Shown piece after piece: positions 31,579 to 38,884 of a DNA stretch of 38,884 nucleotides. The stretch is from Lachnospiraceae bacterium (GTDB taxonomy: Bacteria; Bacillota; Clostridia; Lachnospirales; Lachnospiraceae). The stretch lies in contig JAFYDI010000090.1 in NCBI GenBank assembly GCA_017544835.1, positions 1 through 38,884 on the forward strand. Reading direction: 5' to 3'. A model generated the notes under the pieces. The model had not been told where the DNA came from, ran no database searches, and saw nothing but the letters and a program-made list of their open reading frames with translations. Each line of letters begins with the position of its first letter. Positions within the stretch are counted from its first letter, which is position 1. The translations under genes were made by a program, and so were the position numbers.

Positions 31579-31606
31579 AGGCAGGAGACATGTTCCTCTC
31601 CTGCCT
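31579..31606 (-). terminator. Hairpin between frr and uppS (partial terminator or attenuator)
   Basis: AGGCAGGAGA (31579-31588) and TCTCCTGCCT (31597-31606) form a perfect 10-bp stem with an 8-nt loop, followed on the minus strand by ATTTTAGTT. Only about 40 nt separate it from the uppS start and no promoter is visible there, so it probably tunes read-through within the operon. Confidence 0.6.
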
Positions 31607-31620
31607 CTTAAAGTTGTCGA

Positions 31621-32172
31621 TCAAACTTTCAAAACGTCCTTACTCTTCTCTTCAACTGCAACATCAACGTCCTTAATGAACTTATCCGTAGCCTTCTGAA
31701 GTTCGTCCTCAAGCTTCTTAATCTCGTCCTCGGAGATTTCGGTCTTGGAAAGTTTCTTGAATGCATCGTTACCGTCACGTCTGATGTTACGGATAGCAAC
31801 CTTGGCATCTTCACCTTTCTTCTTAACTTCCTTAACGAGGTCTTTACGTCTTTCCTCAGTAAGTTCGGGGAATACAAGGCGGATTACGCTGCCGTCGTTG
31901 GAAGGTGTAATTCCTACGTCGGAAGCCATAATAGCCTTCTCGATATTCTTAATAAGGGACTTCTCCCAAGGTGCAATCTGAATGATGCGGGGTTCAGGAA
32001 CGGTAATGTTACCTACCTGCTGGATGGGAGTAGGAGTTCCGTAATAGTCTACGCGCACCTTATCAAGCACGTGGGGGTTGGCACGACCTGCTCTGATAGT
32101 AGCAAGCTCTGACTCCATAAAGTCGTATGCCTTCTGCATTTTCTCGTTGTATACTGATACTCTAGCGTCCAT
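31621..32172 (-). CDS. frr: Ribosome recycling factor
   Basis: This 183-aa protein splits post-termination ribosomes together with EF-G. The sequence runs through the standard RRF regions: TIRAGRANPHVLDKVRVDYY, TPIQQVGNITVPEPRIIQI, PWEKSLIKNIEKAI, and a C-terminal helix-rich SKTEISEDEIKKLEDELQKA. Length and order are normal. The start follows AGAGGT, 12 bp after pyrH. Confidence 0.97.
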   Translation of the reverse strand: MDARVSVYNEKMQKAYDFMESELATIRAGRANPHVLDKVRVDYYGTPTPIQQVGNITVPEPRIIQIAPWEKSLIKNIEKAIMASDVGITPSNDGSVIRLVFPELTEERRKDLVKEVKKKGEDAKVAIRNIRRDGNDAFKKLSKTEISEDEIKKLEDELQKATDKFIKDVDVAVEEKSKDVLKV

Positions 32173-32184
32173 ATGTACCTCTTT

Positions 32185-32874
32185 CTATGCCGTAACCTTT
32201 GTGCCGTTAAACTTACCGGACAAAGCGTTTACAATACTGTTTTCTTCGTTTAAGTCAAATACCAGGAAAGGAACCTTGTTCTCAAGCGCCAAAGCACTTG
32301 CGGTGGTATCCACTACCTTAAGGCCTCGCTTTACAAGTTCTTCAAGAGAAATCTCGTCAAACTTCTTGGCAAAAGGATTCTTGGCGGGATCGTCATCATA
32401 TACGCCGTCGATGGACTTGGCAAGAAGTACTGCCTCAGCCTCAATCTCAACTGCCTTAAGCACGATTCCCATATCAGTGGAGAAGTAAGGATGTCCTGTA
32501 CCGCCGGCAAAGAATACTACCTTACCTGCCTTAAGTGCCTTAACTGCCTCGTCCTTACTAAACTGCTTGGTAAATGTGGAGCAGATGAAGGGAGTCATAA
32601 TCTCCGTATCCATTCCTTCGCTTCTGAAAATCTCGGATACGTAGAGGCAATTCATGACGGTTGCAAGCATTCCTATCTGGTCGGCCTTAACTCTGTCGAT
32701 AGCCTCGCTGGTGCGTCCTCTCCAGAAGTTACCGCCTCCGATTACGATGGCAATCTCATTCTTACTGGAAATTTCCTTAATCTGCTTGGCCACGCCTCTG
32801 ACGGTTTCCTCGTCAAAGCCGGTCTTCTTCTCTCCGGCCAAAGCCTCGCCGCTTAACTTAAGTATTATACGCAT
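32185..32874 (-). CDS. pyrH: UMP kinase
   Basis: This 229-aa amino-acid-kinase-fold enzyme phosphorylates UMP to UDP in pyrimidine synthesis. Motifs: LKLSGEALAG (6-15), VIGGGNFWRGR, RVKADQIGMLATVMN, VVFFAGGTGHPYFSTD, LLAKSIDGVYDDDP and LKVVDTTAS. It lies directly upstream of frr as in most bacteria, but rpsB and tsf, the usual preceding genes, are not here; a bactofilin gene takes their place. Confidence 0.97.
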   Translation of the reverse strand: MRIILKLSGEALAGEKKTGFDEETVRGVAKQIKEISSKNEIAIVIGGGNFWRGRTSEAIDRVKADQIGMLATVMNCLYVSEIFRSEGMDTEIMTPFICSTFTKQFSKDEAVKALKAGKVVFFAGGTGHPYFSTDMGIVLKAVEIEAEAVLLAKSIDGVYDDDPAKNPFAKKFDEISLEELVKRGLKVVDTTASALALENKVPFLVFDLNEENSIVNALSGKFNGTKVTA

Positions 32875-32898
32875 ATATATAATAACCTTTCCTTACAA

Positions 32899-33558
32899 TT
32901 ACTTTTTATTTTTCTTAAATTCGTCAAAGAAGGATGTGGGGCTGACATCTGCGTAGCACTGTGAGCAGATACCTTCGATAACCGCACCGTTGTTAATCTG
33001 TACGGACTTAGACTTAATATTGCCCATTACGATAGCCGATGTATCAAGAACAACGGGACCCTTAACATCGATGTCACCCTTTACAGCGCCTGCGATAACT
33101 GCGCTTGTTGCAAAGATGTTACCGATGATGACTGTGCTCTGTCCTACCTTAACGGAACCTGTGGAATTAACCTCACCCTCAATCTTGGCGTTCTCCGCAT
33201 AAATTTCGGAAGCCTTGGAATCTCCCTGAACCGAACCCAAGATATTAAGCTTACCGCTGATTGTAATGTTACCCTTAACATTACCCATCAAATCAACGGA
33301 ACCACCGGAAGTGATATCACCCGTAATGTCCATTCCTGCAGTGATGGTAGCAACTTCGTCCGAGAACTTCGGAGCGGGCTTAAGAGCTACAGGGGTCTCG
33401 TTAACCTTTGCTACACTCTCATCAATATTATCAAGAAGAGCTTCCATGTCAAGCTTGGTCTCCTCTTCCTTAGTATCGGCAGTTGCCTCGCCGGCTTCGG
33501 GATTAAGCTCCGTTACCGCCTGATTAAGATCTTCCTTTAAATCTGAAAAAAATCCCAT
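32899..33558 (-). CDS. Bactofilin (polymer-forming cytoskeletal protein)
   Basis: This 219-aa protein has an acidic, Glu/Ala-rich N-terminal region (1 to about 70) followed by the bactofilin beta-helix domain (about 75-195). The rungs include GDITSGGSVDLMGNVKGNIT, INVLGSVQG-like turns and VKGDIDVKGPVVLDTSA. Bactofilins self-assemble without nucleotide and scaffold local cell-wall enzymes. The C-terminal tail is unusual, with a CSQC pair and a Lys-rich end (FFDEFKKNKK). It starts 20 bp after the membrane-anchored deacetylase gene, suggesting a shared wall-modifying role. Confidence 0.9.
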   Translation of the reverse strand: MGFFSDLKEDLNQAVTELNPEAGEATADTKEEETKLDMEALLDNIDESVAKVNETPVALKPAPKFSDEVATITAGMDITGDITSGGSVDLMGNVKGNITISGKLNILGSVQGDSKASEIYAENAKIEGEVNSTGSVKVGQSTVIIGNIFATSAVIAGAVKGDIDVKGPVVLDTSAIVMGNIKSKSVQINNGAVIEGICSQCYADVSPTSFFDEFKKNKK

Positions 33559-33578
33559 TTTTCATATCCTCCGTGTGT

Positions 33579-34562
33579 TTATTTATCTTCTTTAACCGAT
33601 AAAAACTGTATCGGGTCGGTTTCTCTTGTGATGGGAAGCATAACTGCGTCATCCATCGACTGAATATACTCGATGATGGCGGGAAGCGCCTCCACCGTGG
33701 TAGTCTTGGAACCAAGATCATGGAAAAGCACGATTGATTCCGTATGCTTGTTAATCTCCCTTGTAACGTTGTCTATAATCGCCTGTCTCGACACTCCTCC
33801 CGCGGTAGCATCTCTTGACGATACGTTCCAGTCAAAAAAAACTATTCCGTCGTCCGCAAGCGCTTTCGCAAATTCGTGCATATCCACCGTCGAAGCCCTG
33901 TTGGTGCTGCCACCCGGGAATCTGTAGATATCCGACTCCTTACCCGTTACAAGATATAGGAAATTACGAAGTGAATTGGTATCCTCCATAAAGGCATCCC
34001 GATTCGAGTATAAATCCGAATAAACATGAGTACATGAATGCATTCCGAGAGAATGTCCTTCATCTACGATTCTGCGATAAAGCCGCTCGAAGTTACGCCC
34101 TTCGTGCCTGACCACAAAAAAAGTTGCCTTAACATCATACTCTTTAAGTATATCAAGAATCGCATCCGTGTTGGAGCTCGGACCGTCATCGAAAGTTAAG
34201 TAAATCTTCCTGTAGCCTTCGTAAAGCTCCTCATCGCTTAAAGAAAGTTTCTTTATGTCATCGCTTGAGAGATTCTCGTGCTTCTTGACCGCGCTCTCGG
34301 CGGTTTCCGTAACAGCTGTTATCGCTGCCGGAATCTCTTCCTCGATAAAGTCCGCTTCGCTTCCAAGCTCCATATAGTAATTGAGCTCTTCTGTCTTGTC
34401 CTTAAGTGCCGCTTTGTACCTTGCTGCCTTAATCGCAAAGAAAATGCACAGAATCGACGGACCTATCATCAGCGTGAAAAAAGTCACTACGATAATCTTC
34501 TTAAGACGCTTAACTCGCCTCTGCCTTCGTGGGGATTTGACGGACTTATCATTAGAATCCAA
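33579..34562 (-). CDS. Membrane-anchored polysaccharide deacetylase (CE4)
   Basis: This 327-aa protein has a basic cytosolic start, one membrane helix (about 22-44), a short coiled-coil-like linker and a NodB/CE4 domain from about 118. Motif 1 is LTFDDGPS with Asp125-126; metal His175 and His179 lie in MHSCTH; motif 3 is RFPGGS; motif 4 is FDWNVSSRDA; motif 5 is VLFHDLG. It is likely a peptidoglycan N-acetylglucosamine or polysaccharide deacetylase facing outward. It starts at TTG (34560-34562) behind GGGGGAG, and has its own promoter at 34609-34636. It is cotranscribed with bactofilin. Confidence 0.92.
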   Translation of the reverse strand: MDSNDKSVKSPRRQRRVKRLKKIIVVTFFTLMIGPSILCIFFAIKAARYKAALKDKTEELNYYMELGSEADFIEEEIPAAITAVTETAESAVKKHENLSSDDIKKLSLSDEELYEGYRKIYLTFDDGPSSNTDAILDILKEYDVKATFFVVRHEGRNFERLYRRIVDEGHSLGMHSCTHVYSDLYSNRDAFMEDTNSLRNFLYLVTGKESDIYRFPGGSTNRASTVDMHEFAKALADDGIVFFDWNVSSRDATAGGVSRQAIIDNVTREINKHTESIVLFHDLGSKTTTVEALPAIIEYIQSMDDAVMLPITRETDPIQFLSVKEDK

Positions 34563-34608
34563 GATACTCTCCCCCTTACCTGATTCGGTGCTTGGTCACA
34601 CCAAAATT

Positions 34609-34636
34609 ATTGTATCACATAGGCATGAATTTTGAA
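34609..34636 (-). promoter_or_regulatory. Extended -10 promoter upstream of the deacetylase-bactofilin-pyrH operon
   Basis: On the minus strand, -35 TTCAAA (34631-34636), 16-bp spacer and -10 TACAAT (34609-34614) preceded by TGA, an extended -10. The start would be about 40 bp before the TTG codon. It lies directly after the GH95 stop, so it opens a new transcription unit. Confidence 0.65.
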
Positions 34637-34644
34637 AAGAATAT

Positions 34645-36912
34645 TTATCGTCTATAAGCCTTAAATTCGAGAGTCTCCCCCGCCATAAGCACAAGCTCCG
34701 TATCACCGTTATCAAGAGAGAATCCTTCGGGAAGCTCGATGCGCACATCTTTTCTGCCCTGAGAGTCCATTTTGACAGCAAAAGAATCCTTATCCTTCAC
34801 AAGTTCCTGCACTCTCACAACGCCTTTAAGACGAAGTCCCGTAACCTTTAAATTGTCAAAATCATCGCGCCATACAGGGAAGAACTTAACCCTGTCCTCA
34901 CCCGAATATGCGATCATCTCATACACCGCATTGGTAAGACCACAGTTGGCATCCATCTGAAAAAGAAAATGCTCATTGTGCGATGTAAACAGATTACCGA
35001 GGCTGAATACCGACACAAGGCGGTTGATAGCCTTGTACCAAAGTTCGGCATCCTGCAGGCGCGCGGAAATATTGGCAAGATGAGCAAGTCCCCAGCCGGA
35101 GATTGCTTCCACACCGTCTATGAGTCTGAAGCTTGCAGCCTTGTGGCAGGCTTCCATTAAAGCCTCGTCGCCCGACTCAATGGCTTCGTAGCCCGGAAAT
35201 ACCATGTAAAGGTGTGACGAATGTCTGTGATGATAGTCATCTTTAAGTTCTGCGGGAATCCATTCTTTGAGAGCACCGTCTTCATTGACTGCGTAGTCGG
35301 GAAGCTTGGCGCGTTCTTCCTCCCACTTGTCTATATTGTCCTCTTCGATTCCGAGAATCTTGCAGGCTTCAATCAAGTTAGTGTAAACTTCCTTGGCCAC
35401 CGAAACATCCATGGTGGCGTTAACCGTTACGGGTGAATCGTTGCCGAGAGGTGTGTTCTCGGGTGAATAGGAAGGCGCGAAGACATACTTGCCGTTTGCA
35501 TCCTCCACAAGGAAATCCTCGTAGAACAGCACTACTTCTTTCCAGTACTTAACGCCTCTTAAGAGAACGTTCTCATCACCTGTGTAGTCATAATATCTCT
35601 TATATTCACTTGAAAGCCAGCCTGCGCCCGCTGTCCAGGTAAGCATGGGCCACTGGTGGCAATAATGTCTGTGATAGCCGTCTGTAGTAACTCTCGGAGC
35701 CGAGAATACACCTCTGCAGCCGTAGTAGCTTTCAGCGTTCTTCTTAAAGTCTTCGGTGTAAGACTCAAGCCAGTCAAAGTACACTCTCGAGAAGCCGTTT
35801 AAGCCGCCGGGAAGCACGGGCCACATCATCATCTGAATATTTTCATCAAGCGTGTAATCGGAGCTCCACGGCGGGTTTACAAGACCGTTCCATACGCCCT
35901 GAAGGTTGGGCGGAAGCTTACCGAAGCTTGCAATATCCATATAACGACCCATGTCGCACATTCTTTCAAGAAGTAAGGGCGAAAGGGTATCTGCGGTACA
36001 TTTCTCTCTTAACTCTTCGTTGGTATATTCTGTCTCGTCGTCGCTGAAATCGACGGTAACTTTCTCGAATAAATCCTTGTGAATCACAACGTGTTCTTTG
36101 AACAATGCTTCGTAATCGGGAGTCATATCTCGAAGCACTCTTAAGAGCTTAACCTTCTCGGCTTCCATACGAAGACTCCAGGGCGCAAGCGTGTAGAATA
36201 CAAGCACATAATTGGCCTTGGTCACTTTCAAAGCATCCTCGCGGGCAACACTTAATTCACCGTCGGTAATGATTCTTGCGGCGGAAACGTAGCCTGACTC
36301 ATCCTCGGTATGAGTTGCCTCGCATACGATGTACTCGCCGTCAACCACCTTGGTAACGCTCTCCACATGATGAGCATCTTTAAAAGGCACCATGGAAATC
36401 TCTACGCTTAAAGGATTGCCGTCCTTCCTGATTTCGGTAGCCATGATGTCACGGCTTCTTGATACGAAGCTCTTTCTTACCAAAGACTCACCGTTATATG
36501 CAAAAGAAACCGTAGCTTCACCCGTTCTGAAATCAAGCTTCTGAACGTAATCCTCGACTTTGCCTTCCTCCATGTCAAAATGAAGCTGCGATGCGGTCTC
36601 AAAAGGATTGGTCCACACGATTGTCTCGTAAGGCGCACCGTCTTTCTCAAGTCCTCTTGTATAGTATTCAAAAGCCTCGCGATACTTGCCTTCAAAAAGG
36701 AGCTTACGCATACCTTCCACGTAAGGCTTGCCGTTATACGGATGGCTCTCGGCATTCTCGGGCATGGGAACAAAGAGCTCTTCGTGATTGGTAATAATCG
36801 TCTCGTGAAGAGGCTCGCCGAATACAAGCCCGCCGATGGTGCCGTTACCTATGGGAAGCGCCTCGTCCCAGTTTGCTGCCGCAAGGGTTCTTTTAAGTCC
36901 TTTAAACTTCAT
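34645..36912 (-). CDS. GH95-family glycoside hydrolase (alpha-L-fucosidase/galactosidase type)
   Basis: This 755-aa enzyme belongs to GH95. The N-terminal segment NWDEALPIGNGTIGGLVFGEPLHE is diagnostic (about residues 15-38). The central (alpha/alpha)6 barrel contains LPPNLQGVWNGLVNPPWSSDYTLDENIQMMMWPVLPGGL and FAPSYSPENTP, followed by HRHSSHLYMVFPG. GH95 members act on alpha-1,2-linked L-fucose or L-galactose by inversion. No signal peptide is present, so it likely acts on imported oligosaccharides. I chose the ATG at 36910-36912, with GAGAGGA upstream, over a TTG five codons earlier. It follows chorismate mutase by 27 bp. The sugar specificity is not certain. Confidence 0.9.
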   Translation of the reverse strand: MKFKGLKRTLAAANWDEALPIGNGTIGGLVFGEPLHETIITNHEELFVPMPENAESHPYNGKPYVEGMRKLLFEGKYREAFEYYTRGLEKDGAPYETIVWTNPFETASQLHFDMEEGKVEDYVQKLDFRTGEATVSFAYNGESLVRKSFVSRSRDIMATEIRKDGNPLSVEISMVPFKDAHHVESVTKVVDGEYIVCEATHTEDESGYVSAARIITDGELSVAREDALKVTKANYVLVFYTLAPWSLRMEAEKVKLLRVLRDMTPDYEALFKEHVVIHKDLFEKVTVDFSDDETEYTNEELREKCTADTLSPLLLERMCDMGRYMDIASFGKLPPNLQGVWNGLVNPPWSSDYTLDENIQMMMWPVLPGGLNGFSRVYFDWLESYTEDFKKNAESYYGCRGVFSAPRVTTDGYHRHYCHQWPMLTWTAGAGWLSSEYKRYYDYTGDENVLLRGVKYWKEVVLFYEDFLVEDANGKYVFAPSYSPENTPLGNDSPVTVNATMDVSVAKEVYTNLIEACKILGIEEDNIDKWEEERAKLPDYAVNEDGALKEWIPAELKDDYHHRHSSHLYMVFPGYEAIESGDEALMEACHKAASFRLIDGVEAISGWGLAHLANISARLQDAELWYKAINRLVSVFSLGNLFTSHNEHFLFQMDANCGLTNAVYEMIAYSGEDRVKFFPVWRDDFDNLKVTGLRLKGVVRVQELVKDKDSFAVKMDSQGRKDVRIELPEGFSLDNGDTELVLMAGETLEFKAYRR

Positions 36913-36939
36913 AACCGTTCCTCTCAATACATTTATATG

Positions 36940-37221
36940 TCAGTCCTTCTTAAGGGACTCCTGATATTCTCTTGAAACAGAGAAGATTGCGTCGTAAAGC
37001 TTATCGATTGATTCCTTGAAAGCCTCCGGAACGTTCTCTGTCAAACGTGCCTTGACCTCTTCTTCTCTTTTTACATTCAAAACAGGTAAGCCCGCCTCTT
37101 TCTTAAGAGAGCCGATCTTACCTGCCGTTTCCATTCTTTGTATGAAAAGCTTCACAAGCTTATCGTCGATTGCGTTAATGTCCTTGCGAAGAGCCTGAAG
37201 CTTAATATCTGTATCCGTCAT
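36940..37221 (-). CDS. Chorismate mutase, AroQ type
   Basis: This 93-aa all-helical protein is a stand-alone chorismate mutase, converting chorismate to prephenate for Phe/Tyr synthesis. The family pattern is clear: LQALRKDINAIDDKLVKLFI, with Arg and Asp of the first helix, then RMETAGKIGSLKKEAGLPVL, then NVKREEEVKARL. It lies alone between a response regulator and a glycosidase gene rather than with other aromatic genes. Its start is preceded by AAGGGG, immediately downstream of a perfect inverted repeat. Confidence 0.92.
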   Translation of the reverse strand: MTDTDIKLQALRKDINAIDDKLVKLFIQRMETAGKIGSLKKEAGLPVLNVKREEEVKARLTENVPEAFKESIDKLYDAIFSVSREYQESLKKD

Positions 37222-37230
37222 GTCTACCCC

Positions 37231-37269
37231 TTATAATGATTAAGATATTCTATATCTTAATCATTATAA
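37231..37269. promoter_or_regulatory. Perfect 17-bp inverted repeat between response regulator and chorismate mutase
   Basis: TTATAATGATTAAGATA (37231-37247) is followed after 5 bp by its exact reverse complement (37253-37269). One more pair can form in the loop. The right arm contains the stop codon of the response regulator, and the left arm ends one base before the SD of chorismate mutase. No T-run follows on either strand. It is too AT-rich and symmetric to be a standard terminator, so an operator, RNA-processing hairpin or tiny insertion are options. Confidence 0.8.
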
Positions 37270-38031
37270 ACCCTTTGCCTTCTGTGTTGCAAAGAAATTA
37301 TCGATAGATTCCACAATTTGATGCGGGGGCATGGATTTAAGGAGATATCCCTGCGGTTTAAGGCTTAATACCTTCGCAACGCTTTCCTTGTCCCCTTTGG
37401 AGGTTAAGAAAATTACGGGAACGTTCTCTGTCTTAATCTCCGAACGAATCATTTCAAGCATCTGAGGTCCCGAGCACACGGGCATCTCATAGTCAAGAAG
37501 GATGAGGTCGGGTTTATTGACCGCAAGAAAAGCAATCGCGCTGGTGGCGGAGTTGGCCATGGAAATGCGGTACTTATCCTGAAGCCAGCCTTTTATGGTG
37601 CGAAGCATGGTGCCTGAATCATCCACAAGAAGAATGTGTTTGCGACTTTCAAGCGACTCCTTGTTCTCCGCCGCATATAAAAGCGCATCGGCGATTTCTT
37701 TGACATTTATAGGGCGCTCGAATCGTCCTCCGAGGCATTCCGAAGGGAACATATCTTCAATTGCCTGAAGTTCCTCAGAGTAGCCGGCAAGGAACAGTTT
37801 TCTCTCTTCTTCCACGCAGATGTCGCGCACGTAGATAAGAGCTTCTTTTTCCTGAATGGTCTTCTCGTCTGCATAGATAAAGAAGAATTCGGGCTTGTCC
37901 GTTAGCCTGCTTATGTCAGTAACATCAAGCTTACAGAACAGACACTCAAAGCCCGGCTCCTTAAGGCCGTCCTTTAGTGCGTTTACAATAAATGAATTGG
38001 TTTCCCCAATAAATAACACTCGCTTATCCAT
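37264..38031 (-). CDS. Tandem receiver-domain response regulator (pseudo-REC plus REC)
   Basis: This 255-aa protein has no DNA-binding domain. Residues about 3-123 resemble a degenerate receiver (RVLFIGETNSFIV) that lacks the acidic pocket and phospho-Asp. Residues about 131-250 are a full receiver: VDDSG with Asp137-138, phospho-Asp180 in LLDYEMP, the Thr/Ser switch LTSKG (209-213) and Lys232 in LLKSMPP. It probably receives phosphate via the HPt domain encoded just upstream, 14 bp away. Output is likely protein-protein contact, as in PilG/PatA or CheY-like regulators. It starts at the ATG 38031 with AGGGGAA upstream. Confidence 0.85.
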   Translation of the reverse strand: MDKRVLFIGETNSFIVNALKDGLKEPGFECLFCKLDVTDISRLTDKPEFFFIYADEKTIQEKEALIYVRDICVEEERKLFLAGYSEELQAIEDMFPSECLGGRFERPINVKEIADALLYAAENKESLESRKHILLVDDSGTMLRTIKGWLQDKYRISMANSATSAIAFLAVNKPDLILLDYEMPVCSGPQMLEMIRSEIKTENVPVIFLTSKGDKESVAKVLSLKPQGYLLKSMPPHQIVESIDNFFATQKAKGL

Positions 38032-38045
38032 ATGGTTTCCCCTGT

Positions 38046-38884
38046 TTATATATTTTCTAATTCTAATAATATATCATCTCTTGCCACTTCCGCTACCAAG
38101 GTTTTAATTTTGGCGTATTTTTCACGGTAAGCTTCGGGCAAGGAATATTTTTTAAGTTCGTTCATCACGAAATCCACCGAGTCAAAATCAAACACTTCGG
38201 TAAATTCCCTGAGGCTCTTAAATGCGTCTCTCAAGCTGTCTTCGTCTATCGACGGTTTGTCATCGGCGTTGCCGCTTGCGGCGTCGATTTCCTGAACCAA
38301 CTCCCTGTAGAGCCTTAAGAGCTCTCCCGTAGCGTTCCTGATACGTACGAGGTCTTCGGCGTTGCCCGCTTCTTCCAGTGCTTCCGCGAGCTTAGACAGT
38401 TTCATGGCTCCCACTATTCTTGCCGATGATTTAAGAGCATGCACCTCGATGGTGTAGTTTCTTAAGTCTTCTTTTTCAAAGTGCATCTCTATATCGTCTG
38501 CCTTGGCCTTGCCGCTGTCGCAGAAGTCCGATACGGCTTTTTTGTAGATGTCGACGGAGCCTGAATTCTTAATACCGTCGTCTACACTGAGGATAGCTAT
38601 TTTTTTAAGTCTGTCTATGAATTCATCGCCCGAAGTCACCTGCTCCTGAGTCTTAGGTGCCGATGCCGGTTCCTGTTCCTGTTTCGGAGGTTCCACCGTC
38701 TTAGGCGTTGTCGCAACCGCTTCGACGGCCTTCGGAGGTGTCACATCTTCCGTCTTGGCTATAGGCTGTATATCAGCCTGCGGTTGTTTCGCGCGTCGTG
38801 CATCGTCCATTTCCTTATATCTGGCAATGGCATCTTCGCGCTTTCCCATCGGTGATGCATCCACGACCTTCTGCTTTACCAAGA
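38046..38884 (-). CDS. HPt-domain signalling protein, C-terminal part (continues past the window)
   Basis: The frame is open to the right edge, so the beginning is missing. The visible 279 codons start with a basic stretch (GKREDAIARYKEMDDARRAK), then a Pro/Glu/Lys/Thr-rich linker (about 30-82) and an HPt four-helix domain (about 85-205). The phospho-accepting His is in VHALKSSARIVGA (near 148 of the fragment). A further helical segment follows to the end. HPt domains relay phosphate between receivers; the missing N-terminal part may be a hybrid kinase or receiver. It precedes the tandem-receiver regulator, a likely partner. Confidence 0.8.
   Translation of the reverse strand, partial: LVKQKVVDASPMGKREDAIARYKEMDDARRAKQPQADIQPIAKTEDVTPPKAVEAVATTPKTVEPPKQEQEPASAPKTQEQVTSGDEFIDRLKKIAILSVDDGIKNSGSVDIYKKAVSDFCDSGKAKADDIEMHFEKEDLRNYTIEVHALKSSARIVGAMKLSKLAEALEEAGNAEDLVRIRNATGELLRLYRELVQEIDAASGNADDKPSIDEDSLRDAFKSLREFTEVFDFDSVDFVMNELKKYSLPEAYREKYAKIKTLVAEVARDDILLELENI

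Overview
The window reads as chromosome from a Lachnospiraceae-type Clostridia (Butyrivibrio/Pseudobutyrivibrio-like). The evidence is Gram-positive PolC, the Firmicutes gene order rimP-nusA-ylxR-ylxQ-infB-rbfA and pyrH-frr-uppS-cdsA-dxr-rseP-ispG-polC, a BceRSAB-type peptide-sensing module, a GH10 xylanase lipoprotein, a GH95 enzyme and moderate GC. The genus is an inference; there is no rRNA or species marker. Most genes lie on the minus strand.

1-5656 (minus): the translation/transcription-factor operon rimP-nusA-ylxR-ylxQ-infB-rbfA, followed by the first codons of an nrnA-like gene at the window edge. A good sigma-A promoter and a leader hairpin precede rimP. 5871-8549 (plus): a tightly overlapped set of glycolipid glycosyltransferase, cytosolic CE4 deacetylase and flippase-like membrane protein, ending in a terminator. 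8577-11487 (minus): VTC-domain protein, DUF4956 membrane protein and a beta-helix carbohydrate-binding lipoprotein. 11593-12446 (minus): a self-contained transcription unit with promoter, a 49-aa small gene, a 156-aa unknown and a terminator. 12455-14431 (minus): an ECF S-component and a GH10 xylanase with its own promoter.

14467-17327 is the accessory part. An intact tRNA-Glu(CTC) sits at its right end. To its left lie a displaced copy of the tRNA 3' end (22 bp identical) and, further left, a second shorter copy. Both copies are fused to the same terminator hairpin. Between the two copies is a hipBA toxin-antitoxin pair with two operator-like palindromes. Between the near copy and the tRNA is an AT-rich, possibly truncated ORF with short direct repeats. 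This looks like successive integrations at a tRNA 3' end whose recombinase is no longer present.

17471-21996 (minus): BceAB transporter and BceRS two-component system, with the regulator starting 34 bp after polC. 22031-34562 (minus): polC, isoprenoid/lipid genes (ispG, dxr, uppS, cdsA), rseP, frr, pyrH, bactofilin and a membrane-anchored polysaccharide deacetylase. 34645-38884 (minus): GH95 enzyme, chorismate mutase, a tandem-receiver response regulator and the C-terminal part of an HPt signalling protein that runs off the window.

Strongest leads for follow-up: the tRNA-Glu attachment array around hipBA; the glycosyltransferase/deacetylase/flippase cassette (possibly a deacetylated glycolipid); the two-gene unknown operon at 11632-12260; and the perfect 17-bp inverted repeat at 37231-37269.
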